In this document: piece after piece, positions 46,020 to 54,825 of the stretch | How positions within the stretch are numbered: position 1 is the stretch's first letter | Layout: every line of letters begins with the position of its first letter | The notes under the pieces: model-generated | What the model saw: only the letters and a program-made list of their open reading frames with translations | The model's database searches: none | Told to the model about the DNA's origin: nothing | NCBI GenBank assembly: GCA_003577165.1 | Contig: QEUM01000005.1 | Coordinates: 62,001 to 126,000, forward strand | Length of the DNA: 64,000 nucleotides | DNA from: Armatimonadota bacterium | GTDB lineage: Bacteria; Armatimonadota; Fimbriimonadia; Fimbriimonadales; ATM1 | Direction of reading: 5' to 3' | Made by a program: the position numbers and the translations under genes

Positions 46020-47021
46020 TCAGTCGTTCGCGCGCGCCCCTCGCTGCAGCAGAACTGCAATTAGAATCACGGCGCCGCGCACCACACCTTGCCAATTCGT
46101 GTTGACTCGATATGTCGTCATTGTCGCGGTGATCAGCGTCAGCAGTACGACACCGACGACTGTCCCCCAAATTCTACCCCTCCCTCCTCGCAGGCTCGTT
46201 CCGCCGATCACGACCGCCGCAATGGCATCCAGTTCATAGTAGAGCCCCGCGCTCCCGGTACCGATCGAGTTCTGCTTCGCCGAAAGAGTGAACGCCGCGA
46301 TTCCTGTTAAAGCGCCGGTCAGCGTGTACACGAAGACCTTCACGCGCCTCGTGTTCACTGCGGAGTAGTGGGCAGCGCGCTCGTTCGCGCCCACCGCAAT
46401 CACATGCCGCCCGAACGCCGTGCGATTCAGAAGAAAGCTCGCAAAGCACGCGATCAAGAGGAAGAGAATCGCGTGCCAATAGAAAATAAGCGGATCGCCT
46501 ACTGCGGTTTGCAGGCCGGGAATTGGGATCCCTCCGAACCCAATCTCCTTGTACGACTCGACGGTCGACCGAATCTCACCGCCGTTACCGAGCACGAGCG
46601 CCAAGGAGCGAAAGGCAGCCAGCCCCGCCAGGGTGACGATGAACGGCGCAACTCGGCCGTACGCGATGGTGAAACCGTTCAGGAATCCAGCCACCGTCCC
46701 GACGGCGAGCGACGCGCATCCGGCAAGCGCAATCGCAAGTGTGGTCGACGCCTCATTGGCGCCAACGCCGTTGAGCACGATGATTCCGACGGCGCCGCAA
46801 AGCGCAACAAGACTTCCAACCGAAAGGTCGATGCCTCCGGTCATGATCACCAGCGTCATCCCAATCGCGATGATCCCCGTGTACGCGTTCTGGCTGACCA
46901 TGTTGCGCAGGATCTCCGGCTGAAGGAACTCGGTTCCGCGCTCCAGCAGGTTCACGCCAAAGAGCGCCACGAGCGCGACGATGACGCCGTATTCCTGGAG
47001 AAACACACCCAAGCGCTTCAC
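46020..47021 (-). CDS. Sugar ABC transporter permease (RbsC type)
   Basis: 333 residues from GTG 47021, which overlaps the ATPase stop (GTGA). About ten hydrophobic helices, with the CUT2 permease signatures IAIGMTLVIMTGGIDLSVGSLVAL and GRHVIAVGANERAAHYSAVNTRRVKVFVYTLTGALTGIAAF, and DAIAAVVIGGTSLRGGRGRIWGTVVG near the end. It forms the membrane channel of the sugar importer. Confidence 0.94.
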   Translation of the reverse strand: MKRLGVFLQEYGVIVALVALFGVNLLERGTEFLQPEILRNMVSQNAYTGIIAIGMTLVIMTGGIDLSVGSLVALCGAVGIIVLNGVGANEASTTLAIALAGCASLAVGTVAGFLNGFTIAYGRVAPFIVTLAGLAAFRSLALVLGNGGEIRSTVESYKEIGFGGIPIPGLQTAVGDPLIFYWHAILFLLIACFASFLLNRTAFGRHVIAVGANERAAHYSAVNTRRVKVFVYTLTGALTGIAAFTLSAKQNSIGTGSAGLYYELDAIAAVVIGGTSLRGGRGRIWGTVVGVVLLTLITATMTTYRVNTNWQGVVRGAVILIAVLLQRGARAND

Positions 47022-48511
47022 GCTGCATCCACCCCGGCAGCCAAGCGCATGATCGCCTCTTCCGTCAGCAGCGGTTCCGGCACCTCGCCCACGATCCTCC
47101 CGTTGCGCATCACGAGCGCTCGATGGCACAGTCCAATAATCTCAGGAAGTTCGGATGACACGACGATGCATGCCATCCCTTCTCGCGCCAGTCGCGCGAT
47201 GAGTTCGTACAGTTCCCTCTTCGCGCCGACGTCCACCCCGCGGGTCGGCTCGTCCAAGATCAGGACTCGAGGCTCAACTTCGAGCCACTTGGCGAGGCAG
47301 ACCTTCTGTTGATTTCCGCCACTAAGATACAAGGTCGGCGCCTGAACGTCCCCCACCCGGATGTCGAGAGTCTCAATCCAGTTCGATACGACCGCCTTCT
47401 CCCTCTTCTTGTCTATGAACGGGCTCGCGAACTTTCGCAGCGTCGGGAGAGTGACGTTTTCGACCGTGTTCATGTCGAGAACGAGCCCCAACCCCTTGCG
47501 GTCTTCACTCAAATAGCAGACGCCGCGCTTCATCGCGTCCTTGGGGCCCCGTAACTTGCAGCACTCGCCCTGGATGTAAACCTCGCCTCCCACCAAGGGC
47601 CGAAGGCCGACCAGGCTCTCGCATAGTTCAGTTCTCCCGGAGCCGACCAGCCCTGCAATTCCGACGATCTCACCGGGAAGAATCTCGAAGGACGCCCACT
47701 CGACCTTATCGCGTAAGCTGACGTCACGCACCTGCAGGACAGGCGCGTCGCCGTGCACATGCGACTTCGGCGGGAACACGTCTTGAAGCGGCCGGCCCAC
47801 CATCAGACTGGCAAGTTCAGACTCATCTGCTTCCCCGCGCTCGAGCGTGCGGACGACCCGACCGTCGCGCAGCACCGTGATGCGGTCACAAATCTGAAGC
47901 ACCTCAGAAAGACGATGCGAGATGTACACGATCGCCACGCCCTGGCTCTTCAACTTTTCAATCACGCTGAAGAGTGCGTCGGCCTCGTGCTCGCTCAACA
48001 CCGCTGTCGGCTCGTCCATGATGAGCACTTTCGCGTTCAGCGAGAGAGCCTTCGCGACTGCCACCAGTTGCTTTCCCGCAACAGACAGAGATTCGACGCG
48101 AGTGTCGGCCGAGAACTTCGCGCCAAGCTGAGAGAGCAGAGCCCGGGTCTCCTCCTTCATCTTCGTGGAGCACAAAATCCCCCGCTTCGTGATCTCTTCG
48201 CCCAGGAAGATGTTCTCGGCGACCGTCAACTCGTCGACGACGTCGAGTTCCTGATGGATCATCGCGATCCCTCGTCCAATGGCGTCGCGGACGCCATGAA
48301 GCCGGACAGGCTGCCCAGAGATGAACACCTCGCCGGACGTTGGTGTCTGGATGCCGCTCAAGATGCGCATGAGAGTGCTCTTGCCTGCGCCGTTCTCTCC
48401 AACGACTCCGTGAACCTCACCCGACTTGAAACTCACGCTGACACTGTCCAGCGCCAAAACGGCCGGGAACTGCATCGAAAGGTCCCGAGATGCGAGGGTG
48501 AAGGCCGACAT
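47018..48511 (-). CDS. Sugar ABC transporter ATP-binding protein (RbsA type, duplicated)
   Basis: 497 residues, two fused ATPase domains. The first has Walker A GENGAGKST, signature LSVAGKQ (in place of LSGGQ) and Walker B VLIMDEPTAV. The second has the degenerate Walker A GLVGSGRTEL, signature LSGGNQQK and Walker B VLILDEPTRGVD. This is the normal RbsA/MglA pattern. It powers the CUT2 importer and starts 6 nt after the TIM-barrel isomerase gene. Confidence 0.95.
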   Translation of the reverse strand: MSAFTLASRDLSMQFPAVLALDSVSVSFKSGEVHGVVGENGAGKSTLMRILSGIQTPTSGEVFISGQPVRLHGVRDAIGRGIAMIHQELDVVDELTVAENIFLGEEITKRGILCSTKMKEETRALLSQLGAKFSADTRVESLSVAGKQLVAVAKALSLNAKVLIMDEPTAVLSEHEADALFSVIEKLKSQGVAIVYISHRLSEVLQICDRITVLRDGRVVRTLERGEADESELASLMVGRPLQDVFPPKSHVHGDAPVLQVRDVSLRDKVEWASFEILPGEIVGIAGLVGSGRTELCESLVGLRPLVGGEVYIQGECCKLRGPKDAMKRGVCYLSEDRKGLGLVLDMNTVENVTLPTLRKFASPFIDKKREKAVVSNWIETLDIRVGDVQAPTLYLSGGNQQKVCLAKWLEVEPRVLILDEPTRGVDVGAKRELYELIARLAREGMACIVVSSELPEIIGLCHRALVMRNGRIVGEVPEPLLTEEAIMRLAAGVDAA

Positions 48512-48516
48512 AGACT

Positions 48517-49431
48517 CTAAAAGTCGTCACACTGGCGATAGGCCGCTATCAGCGCGCTTTCGCCATCTTTGCCAGGCTTCGAGTTGCCGTGCTCCATTCC
48601 GAGGATGCCCGTGAAGCCCTTTTGATGGATGTGTCGGAAGATGTTCTTGTAGTTCATCTCGCCGGACGTGGGTTCACACCTGCCAGGATTGTCCCCGATC
48701 TGAAAATAGGCAACCTCTTCCCAGGCATAGTCGATATTCGGAATGATGTTCCCCTCCGTAATCTGCTGGTGGTACATATCGAAGAGAATCTTGCAGCTCT
48801 GCGAATTGACAGCCTTGCAAATCATGTATGCCTGCGGAATCCGACTGAGAAACATCCCCGGATGGTCTCGATAAGGGTTCAGAGGTTCCAGCACCATCAC
48901 CAACCCAGCCGGCTCGGCGATTTCAGCCATCGCTTTCAAACAATCAACGACATTCGCCGTCTGATAGTCCCATTGCAGCCGAAGGTCGAATGGCCCTGGC
49001 ACCACAGTGCACCACTTCGCATTCACTCGCTTCGCAGTTTCGACGGCTGATTTCATTTGCGATTGGAGCGCAGTCCGGGCCTCTTTGCCTCCCAACGCGT
49101 AAATCGGCTGTCCCCACTCGGCGTGAGCGACGAACACGCCCATTTTCGTGCCGAGTCGTCCCATCTCATGCGCGATGCGCTCCTGCTCGGCCGTCGGCCT
49201 GCCCATCATGCCGTTGTCTTCCCAAGCCGTAAAGCCCTGATCCGCGGCGAACTTCAGTTGGTCGACGGGGTCTTCGCCGCCCGAGTGACGAAACATGCCG
49301 AAGTGCGGCGCGTAGTTGAGTTTGAACTTGGATTGCATCGCGGCGAGTCCTCCCCGTGGCGTACCAACGGCAAGGGCTGCTCCCGCAACAGCCCCTGCCT
49401 TGATGACTTCTCGTCGGGTGAGGTCACCCAT
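48517..49431 (-). CDS. Tat-signal TIM-barrel sugar isomerase/epimerase
   Basis: 304 residues. The N-terminus (MGDLTRREVIKAGAVAGAALAVG) is a twin-arginine signal. The TIM-barrel AP-endonuclease-2-like domain resembles hydroxypyruvate isomerase: WEDNGMMGR, VFVAHAEWGQP, MVLEPLNPYRDHPGMFLS (metal Glu), KILFDMYHQQ (Asp/His) and GILGMEHG (second Glu). It probably isomerises or hydrates the keto-sugar product made by the cluster's oxidoreductases. It lies between the oxidoreductase (stop abutting its start) and the transporter ATPase in one operon. Confidence 0.9.
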   Translation of the reverse strand: MGDLTRREVIKAGAVAGAALAVGTPRGGLAAMQSKFKLNYAPHFGMFRHSGGEDPVDQLKFAADQGFTAWEDNGMMGRPTAEQERIAHEMGRLGTKMGVFVAHAEWGQPIYALGGKEARTALQSQMKSAVETAKRVNAKWCTVVPGPFDLRLQWDYQTANVVDCLKAMAEIAEPAGLVMVLEPLNPYRDHPGMFLSRIPQAYMICKAVNSQSCKILFDMYHQQITEGNIIPNIDYAWEEVAYFQIGDNPGRCEPTSGEMNYKNIFRHIHQKGFTGILGMEHGNSKPGKDGESALIAAYRQCDDF

Positions 49432-50682
49432 CTACGATGTTCGACCGGGGATCGCAACCGGCGGAACCGGTACCGGACCAAACGCGAGATGGTCAGGAGC
49501 CAACACGACTTTATCGTTTAGCGCCTGCTCGTACGTGATCTCTTGGCCTGTGTAACCGGCCATGCGGCCCATGATCGCGGTCATCGTCGTTTCGGCAACC
49601 TGTCGGCCCTCGTTGATCAAGTTCCCAGACCGAATGGACTGAATCAGATTCCGGTGCTCGAGCATGTAGGGGTTCGGCCGATCGCCATCGAATCTCCATG
49701 CGCCCTCACCGCGAATCACCGTGTTTGCGTTGGACGTGCCCTTCGTTCCGACCACCAGCTCTTCAACCCGGCTCGCTGTGCCATCGATCTGTCGGCACAT
49801 GCTAATTAACTTCGACCCGTCGTCCCATTCGAACTCCGTCGCGAAGTGGTCAAACACGTGCCCGTAGGCCGGATCGGTTCGAGCCTGCCGGCCCGCCAAA
49901 CTGATCGCTTTGACCGGCAGTTTCCCCTTCGCCCAAAGGCAGACGTCGATGTTGTGGATGTGTTGCTCCACGATGATGTCGCCCGATAGCCATGTGAAGT
50001 ACAGCCAGTTGCGCAATTGCCACTCCATGTCAGTCCACTCGGGCCGTCTTGTGTGCATCCACAGTCCGCCCTGATTCCAATACGCGTAGCACGCGACTAC
50101 GTCTCCGATGGCTCCGTCGTGGATGCGGTGCATGCACTCTCGGTACGCCACATCGTGACGTCGCTGAGTTCCGGCCACGATCGCCAGCCCTTTCTGCCGA
50201 GCCATTTCCGAAGATCCAAGAACGGAACGCACACCGGGCGCGTCTGTCGCGATCGGCTTCTCCATGAAGACGTGCTTCCCGTGCTCGATGGACGCTCTCA
50301 AGTGCGCAGGCCGGAATCCGGGGGGGGCTGTCAAGATCACCACGTCGACGCCGCTCATCAGAACGTACTCGTATGCGTTGAAGCCAACGAATTTTCGATC
50401 GTCCGTGACCTTGTACCGGTCCTTTAGGTTGTCGCGCAGCGTGTTCGCCGAACCGTCAATGCGATCTTTAAACACGTCCGCCATCGCCCAAAGTACGACG
50501 CCCGGATCTGCATTCGCTGCATCGATGACGGCTCCCGTTCCGCGCCCGCCGCAGCCGATCAGGCCGACTTTGATCGTATCGGAACCCTGGGCGAACACGT
50601 TCTTCGGCAAGACGAGGGTCGCGCCAACGGCCGCCGAGGCGCCGAGGAACTCGCGACGTGAGTAGGTCCCCTTCCGTCCCAT
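49432..50682 (-). CDS. Tat-exported Gfo/Idh/MocA family oxidoreductase
   Basis: 416 residues with the Tat signal YSRREFLGASAAVGATLVL. Rossmann motif VGLIGCGGRG near residue 38, FMEKPIATD for the conserved EKP, and IIVEQHIHNIDVCLWAKG with the catalytic-region His. It heads the minus-strand operon (oxidoreductase, TIM-barrel isomerase, ATPase, permease, binding protein). It is only distantly related to the plus-strand oxidoreductase at 42942, so the two probably act on different steps, for example one oxidising and one reducing. Confidence 0.92.
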   Translation of the reverse strand: MGRKGTYSRREFLGASAAVGATLVLPKNVFAQGSDTIKVGLIGCGGRGTGAVIDAANADPGVVLWAMADVFKDRIDGSANTLRDNLKDRYKVTDDRKFVGFNAYEYVLMSGVDVVILTAPPGFRPAHLRASIEHGKHVFMEKPIATDAPGVRSVLGSSEMARQKGLAIVAGTQRRHDVAYRECMHRIHDGAIGDVVACYAYWNQGGLWMHTRRPEWTDMEWQLRNWLYFTWLSGDIIVEQHIHNIDVCLWAKGKLPVKAISLAGRQARTDPAYGHVFDHFATEFEWDDGSKLISMCRQIDGTASRVEELVVGTKGTSNANTVIRGEGAWRFDGDRPNPYMLEHRNLIQSIRSGNLINEGRQVAETTMTAIMGRMAGYTGQEITYEQALNDKVVLAPDHLAFGPVPVPPVAIPGRTS

Positions 50683-50708
50683 AATGCGAAGAGGATAGCC
50701 CTAAAGGG

Positions 50709-51482
50709 CTACGGTTCGCAAACGACTCTCATCCCGACGAATGGCCCGTCTGAGAGCCACCACTTGCTCTTGGGAACATGGGCGTCCGCCTCCTGCCACT
50801 TGGGGAGGTACGGCTGCCGAGCGGAGAAGCCCACCTTGGGCGGGCGATCCATGTACGACCCGCCGCAAGTCACCGGCTGCCCGTCCAGTCCGATCGTCCA
50901 CTCCATGACGTTCCCGAGAACGTCGTAAAGGCCCCAGGCGTTCGGCTTCTTCTTGCCGACCGGGTGCGCCACGTCGTCGGCGTTCTCCCAATACCAGGCG
51001 ACGTCCTTGAGGTTCTTTGGATCTTCGACCGCCCCGGCGCGCGCTGCGTACTCCCACTCCGCCTCCGTTGCCAGACGGTACTTCTTCCCCGTCTTCTTTG
51101 AGAGCCAATTGCAGAATTGCTGCGCGGCGTTCGCGGTCATGCCCAGCGCGGCATAGCCCTTGTGCCCAAATCCGCGGTCTGGCGCGCCATAAGGCTTGCT
51201 CGGTCTCGACTCCGCGTCGACGCCCTGAGCCTGCTCCTCAGGTGTCAGGTCGAGCCGGAAGGCGTAGATGTCGTATACATCCCAGGTGACTTCGGTTTCT
51301 CCAATCCAAAACGGCCGGATCTTCACCGTCTGGCCCCTCACGGTGATCTCACCCTCAGGGATCCTGATCATCCTGAACTCGGCCAGGTGACCAGGTATCT
51401 TCTCAACGAAAGCCTCTTGAGCCTGCGCAGGTGGCGAGTTCCAACCCGCGATGATCATCCCAAACATTTGCGCTGTGAACAT
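50709..51482 (-). CDS. SUMF1/formylglycine-generating-enzyme-like protein
   Basis: 257 residues from ATG 51482. A short hydrophobic leader precedes MIRIPEGEITVRGQTVKIRPFWIGETEVTWDVYDIY, the typical FGE-sulfatase domain start, with RLATEAEWEYAARAG, GLYDVLGNVMEWT and GPFVGMRVVCEP. The active-site Cys pair of true formylglycine-generating enzyme is not evident, so it is more likely a non-catalytic SUMF1-type secreted protein. It is co-directional with the sugar operon, 26 nt upstream of the oxidoreductase. Its start overlaps the divergent apbE start. Confidence 0.85.
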   Translation of the reverse strand: MFTAQMFGMIIAGWNSPPAQAQEAFVEKIPGHLAEFRMIRIPEGEITVRGQTVKIRPFWIGETEVTWDVYDIYAFRLDLTPEEQAQGVDAESRPSKPYGAPDRGFGHKGYAALGMTANAAQQFCNWLSKKTGKKYRLATEAEWEYAARAGAVEDPKNLKDVAWYWENADDVAHPVGKKKPNAWGLYDVLGNVMEWTIGLDGQPVTCGGSYMDRPPKVGFSARQPYLPKWQEADAHVPKSKWWLSDGPFVGMRVVCEP

Positions 51483-52422
51483 GGTGCTCTTGGGTTACTT
51501 GACGCCGGTGGCGCCCCAGGGTGTCACGAAGCCGACGCCTCTTCCACCCGAACGGTTCCAGTATAGCCAGGTGCACATGGGTGTACGGGTGTCCATCACC
51601 CTCTACGCCGCGGACAGCACTCGCGCTGAAACGGCGGCTCGGGCTGCGTTCGACCGCTTCGCAGAACTCGACGCCGCTCTCAGCGACTACCGCCTGGACA
51701 GCGAGTTGATGGCCCTCTGCCGCCGAGCCGGCACCGGGCCCGTTCCCGTGGGCGGAGACCTCTTCGAAGTCCTCTCCGTGGCACAGCGCATTTCAGAGGC
51801 GACCGGCGGTGCGTTTGACGTCACAGGCGGCCCTGTCTTCAGGCTGTGGAAGGAGGCGATTCGAGAACGTCGCGCCCCAACGCAAGCGGCGATTCAGGAC
51901 GCGCGAACGAAGGTCGGCTGGCGACTCGTCGAACTCGACGCTGAAGCAAGAGCCGTCACACTGAAATCGCCCGGGATGCAAATCGACTTGGGCGGTATTG
52001 CGAAGGGCTACGCCTGCGACGAAGCCATCGAGTCCCTGGCCGCGAGCGGCATCAGCCGGGCAATGGTGGAGGCCGGAGGCGACATCGTCGTCAGCGGGCC
52101 ACCACCAGGCAAACTCGGATGGACTATCAGCGTCCGAGGGCTCGCCGGTCGCAAGTTTCTCCTCGCCCGCTGCGCGATCTCGACGTCAGGCGACGCCGAG
52201 CAATACGCGCAGCTCTCCGGGAGACGCTACTCGCACATCGTCGATCCCCGTACCGGATGGGCCCTCGACAACCGCATTCAATGCACGGTGATCGCGAAGC
52301 ACGGCGTAATCTCCGACTCGCTCGCGACGGCCCTGTGCGTTCTCGGCCCTGAAGATGGTGCGGCCGTTGCAAGCGCGTTCGGCGCGGAGCCTCACTTCGT
52401 CTTTCCATCCGCGATTAAGTGA
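51481..52422 (+). CDS. apbE: FAD:protein FMN transferase (ApbE)
   Basis: 313 residues if starting at ATG 51481; ATG 51451 is an alternative that overlaps the divergent SUMF gene further. MGVRVSITLYAAD, FDRFAELDAALSDYRLDSELMALCRRAG, DLGGIAKGYACDEAIESL, AMVEAGGDIVVSG and SHIVDPRTGWALDN are the ApbE motifs, including the Mg2+-binding Asp near the C-terminal half. It transfers FMN to Thr in NqrB/C or RnfD/G-type proteins, or other periplasmic flavoproteins. No Rnf or Nqr genes are in the window. Its 3' end overlaps kynureninase by 8 nt. Confidence 0.93.
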   Translation: MVLLGYLTPVAPQGVTKPTPLPPERFQYSQVHMGVRVSITLYAADSTRAETAARAAFDRFAELDAALSDYRLDSELMALCRRAGTGPVPVGGDLFEVLSVAQRISEATGGAFDVTGGPVFRLWKEAIRERRAPTQAAIQDARTKVGWRLVELDAEARAVTLKSPGMQIDLGGIAKGYACDEAIESLAASGISRAMVEAGGDIVVSGPPPGKLGWTISVRGLAGRKFLLARCAISTSGDAEQYAQLSGRRYSHIVDPRTGWALDNRIQCTVIAKHGVISDSLATALCVLGPEDGAAVASAFGAEPHFVFPSAIK

Positions 52423-53734
52423 CGGCGGCGAAATCGCGCTCGAACTTCTCGAACACGCGCGAATCGATCACTCGCGCCGTCGCCTCCACAGCGCGCTGCA
52501 CCTCGCAATACGATGTGTAGAGGGGCGAGAGACCGTATCGGATCATGTCTGGCGTTCTGAAGTCGGGAATCACAGACTCCTCTTCGATGAGGGCTCGACA
52601 GATACGGTACGCGTCAGGATGAGCCAAGGACACATGCGATCCGCGATCTGCGGATTGCTCCGGTGATCGAAGCGACATTCCGCGGGGCACGAGTTCTCTT
52701 CGCGCGAGGTGGATGAAAAGGTCGCCCAGTCGCTCCGACTTTTCGCGAATTGCCGATAGCCCATAGCGAGCCACCAGGCGCACTCCCTCCTCGACAGCGG
52801 TCATTGAAATGATCGGCGGCGTTCCCACAAGGAACTTCCGGACTCCGCTCGCCGGCTCATAGGTCGGCTCGAACGCGAAGGGGTCCCTCGATCCGAGCCA
52901 TCCGAACAGCGGGCACTGGACTTTCTCCAGGTGCCGCGCATTAACGTACAGAAATGCAGGCGAACCCGGACCCCCATTGAGGTACTTGTAAGTACAGCCG
53001 ACTGCGGCATCCACGCCCCATTCCGATACCCGCGATGGTACGGCGCCAACGGAGTGGGAAAGGTCCCAGATGATCAGGCAGCCCGCGGAATGCGCCGCCG
53101 CGGTCAGTTCGTTCATCGGCAGCAGTCGGCCCGTGCGAAAGTCCACATGAGAAAGCACGACAATCGCCGCACCGTCTTGAATCGCATCGACGACGGCACC
53201 CGTCTGGGTCCATCCGTGCGGGCCGGGCTCGATGTATTGGATTTGCCTTCCACACGCCGAGGCGCAACTCTGAAGAGCGTACAGGTCAGACGGGAATGCC
53301 CTCCCTTCGGCGACGATCGGGCCGCCTTTCGCCAACGCTCCGAGCGCCGACACGATCTTGTACAAATTCACGGTCGTCGAATCGCAGCAGAGGGTCTCCC
53401 CAGGCGTCGCGCCGATCAGTTCGCCGATCTGATCGCCGACTTCGACCGGCAGTTCATACCAACCCTCGTTCCATCCGCGGACGAGGCGACGACCCCACAT
53501 CTCTTCGACCTCCGCTCCTGTTCTGCGCACAGTGGCCTTTGGCAAGCGGCCGAGAGAATTGCCGTCCATATACACGACCGACTCGTCCACCATGAAGTCG
53601 GCACGGGCCGCCACGAGCGGGTCCAACGCGTCGAGTTCCTCAGGGGTCATCCGGAGCCAATCGGCCACGCGAACAGGATATCCCAATGCTCCGTCACGGC
53701 CTCGCGGACCGGCGAATCTTTGCCGATACTCCAT
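52415..53734 (-). CDS. kynU: Kynureninase
   Basis: 439 residues, preceded by GAGAGG. VVYMDGNSLGRLPKATVRR, ALGALAKGGPIVAEGRAFPSDLYALQS, VVLSHVDFRTGRLLPM, CLIIWDLSHSVGAVP and the PLP-lysine segment GCTYKYLNGGPGSPAFLYV identify kynureninase. The C-terminus has RYGLSPLYTSY. It cleaves kynurenine to anthranilate and alanine, or 3-hydroxykynurenine to 3-hydroxyanthranilate. No tryptophan dioxygenase or kynurenine formamidase gene is nearby, and the genome also has nadA for de novo NAD, so a catabolic role is likely. Confidence 0.93.
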   Translation of the reverse strand: MEYRQRFAGPRGRDGALGYPVRVADWLRMTPEELDALDPLVAARADFMVDESVVYMDGNSLGRLPKATVRRTGAEVEEMWGRRLVRGWNEGWYELPVEVGDQIGELIGATPGETLCCDSTTVNLYKIVSALGALAKGGPIVAEGRAFPSDLYALQSCASACGRQIQYIEPGPHGWTQTGAVVDAIQDGAAIVVLSHVDFRTGRLLPMNELTAAAHSAGCLIIWDLSHSVGAVPSRVSEWGVDAAVGCTYKYLNGGPGSPAFLYVNARHLEKVQCPLFGWLGSRDPFAFEPTYEPASGVRKFLVGTPPIISMTAVEEGVRLVARYGLSAIREKSERLGDLFIHLARRELVPRGMSLRSPEQSADRGSHVSLAHPDAYRICRALIEEESVIPDFRTPDMIRYGLSPLYTSYCEVQRAVEATARVIDSRVFEKFERDFAAVT

Positions 53735-53812
53735 AGTGGTCCTCTCGTTGCCGGACGGGCTCGGGCGAAGCCGAATGGCCGCTCAACTGCCTCGCGTACT
53801 TTGAATTAGATT

Positions 53813-54244
53813 ATGGTGACCCTCCGCGCGCTTGTTATTGACGACTCCTCGACAATGCGTCGGCTTATCATGAAGACTCTCATGAAAGCGAACGTCGCAG
53901 ACTTCCTCTTCGACGAGGCGGAAGACGGAATCGAGGCGGTACACAAATTCCTCACGTCTCCACCCGACATGATCTTCTGCGATTGGAATATGCCGAGGAT
54001 GAACGGCTACAACTTCGCGCGAAGGGTTCGTGCGGACTCCCGATACGATCATATCCCGATTGTGATGATCACGTCCGAAAAGGTCCTCAAGAGAATCGAA
54101 GAAGCATTCAACCGCGCGCGAGTGGATCGATACATCACGAAGCCTTACACGGTCGAGGAAGTCAGGTCAAGAGTATTGCCGCTCGTTCGCCGGATCGAAG
54201 AGGGCGGCAAAGGCAAGGGCGGACAGCAAAAGAAGGCGGCGTAG
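53813..54244 (+). CDS. CheY-like response regulator receiver protein
   Basis: 143 residues, a stand-alone receiver. LVIDDSSTMRRLI (acidic pocket Asp pair), phospho-acceptor Asp in FCDWNMPRMNGY, Thr/Ser in VMITSE, and the Lys in DRYITKPYTVEEV. The C-terminal Lys/Gly tail has no output domain. The sequence is most like CheY or PilG/PilH-type regulators. No histidine kinase is adjacent. It lies 43 nt upstream of an ECF sigma gene. Confidence 0.93.
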   Translation: MVTLRALVIDDSSTMRRLIMKTLMKANVADFLFDEAEDGIEAVHKFLTSPPDMIFCDWNMPRMNGYNFARRVRADSRYDHIPIVMITSEKVLKRIEEAFNRARVDRYITKPYTVEEVRSRVLPLVRRIEEGGKGKGGQQKKAA

Positions 54245-54287
54245 TTGGTCGCCCAGCAGAAGAGCCCCCTCGCCTGCCACACTTGTT

Positions 54288-54782
54288 GTGGCAGTGGAGT
54301 TCGAACGGCTCGTCGCCAAGCATCAAGATGCCGTTTACCGTCAGATGGTCAAGGTCTGCGGAAATCGGGAGGATGCTGAAGATGTGCTCCAAGAGGCGCT
54401 CCTTCGAGCCTACAAGGCCTTAGGGCAACTCAGTGATCCAATCGCATTCCGAGCCTGGCTCGCTCGCATCGGCCGAAACGTCTGCTATCGCCTCCGCACG
54501 AAGGCCGCGCTGCTCCCCATCACAGCACTTCCCTCCACCCATCCGGATGGTCGGCCCCTCCCCGAAGACGAGGCGATCCTCGAAGACCTCGTCGATCGCG
54601 TTCACCGGGCGATCGATTCCATGGCTCCGCTGCATCGGGAGATCTACTGGCTGCGCGACGTCGAGGGACTCAGTACGGACGAAGTGGGGCGGCGCCTAGG
54701 AATTTCTGTGGCCGCCGTGAAGTCGAGATTGCACCGGGCGCGCTCCGAACTTCGAAAGACGCTTAACGCAGAATTTTCTTAG
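54288..54782 (+). CDS. ECF RNA polymerase sigma factor
   Basis: 164 residues from GTG 54288; GTG 54294 is equally plausible. Region 2 is FERLVAKHQDAVYRQMVKVCGNREDAEDVLQEALLRAYKALGQL, and region 4 is LHREIYWLRDVEGLSTDEVGRRLGISVAAVKSRLHRARSELRKTL with its helix-turn-helix. Unlike the sigma at 18197, it has no anti-sigma partner; a receiver gene lies upstream and a rhodanese downstream. It may be regulated in another way, such as through the receiver protein. Confidence 0.93.
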   Translation: MAVEFERLVAKHQDAVYRQMVKVCGNREDAEDVLQEALLRAYKALGQLSDPIAFRAWLARIGRNVCYRLRTKAALLPITALPSTHPDGRPLPEDEAILEDLVDRVHRAIDSMAPLHREIYWLRDVEGLSTDEVGRRLGISVAAVKSRLHRARSELRKTLNAEFS

Positions 54783-54825
54783 ACACGCGAAACTTTGCGC
54801 CCGATTCGCGACTCTTCTCCAGTGT

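Noticed and set aside
45086-46105. Long plus-strand frame opposite the sugar-binding protein
   Set aside because: The minus-strand frame has a lipobox, a periplasmic-binding fold and operon context; the plus-strand product is Arg- and His-rich with no recognisable domain.
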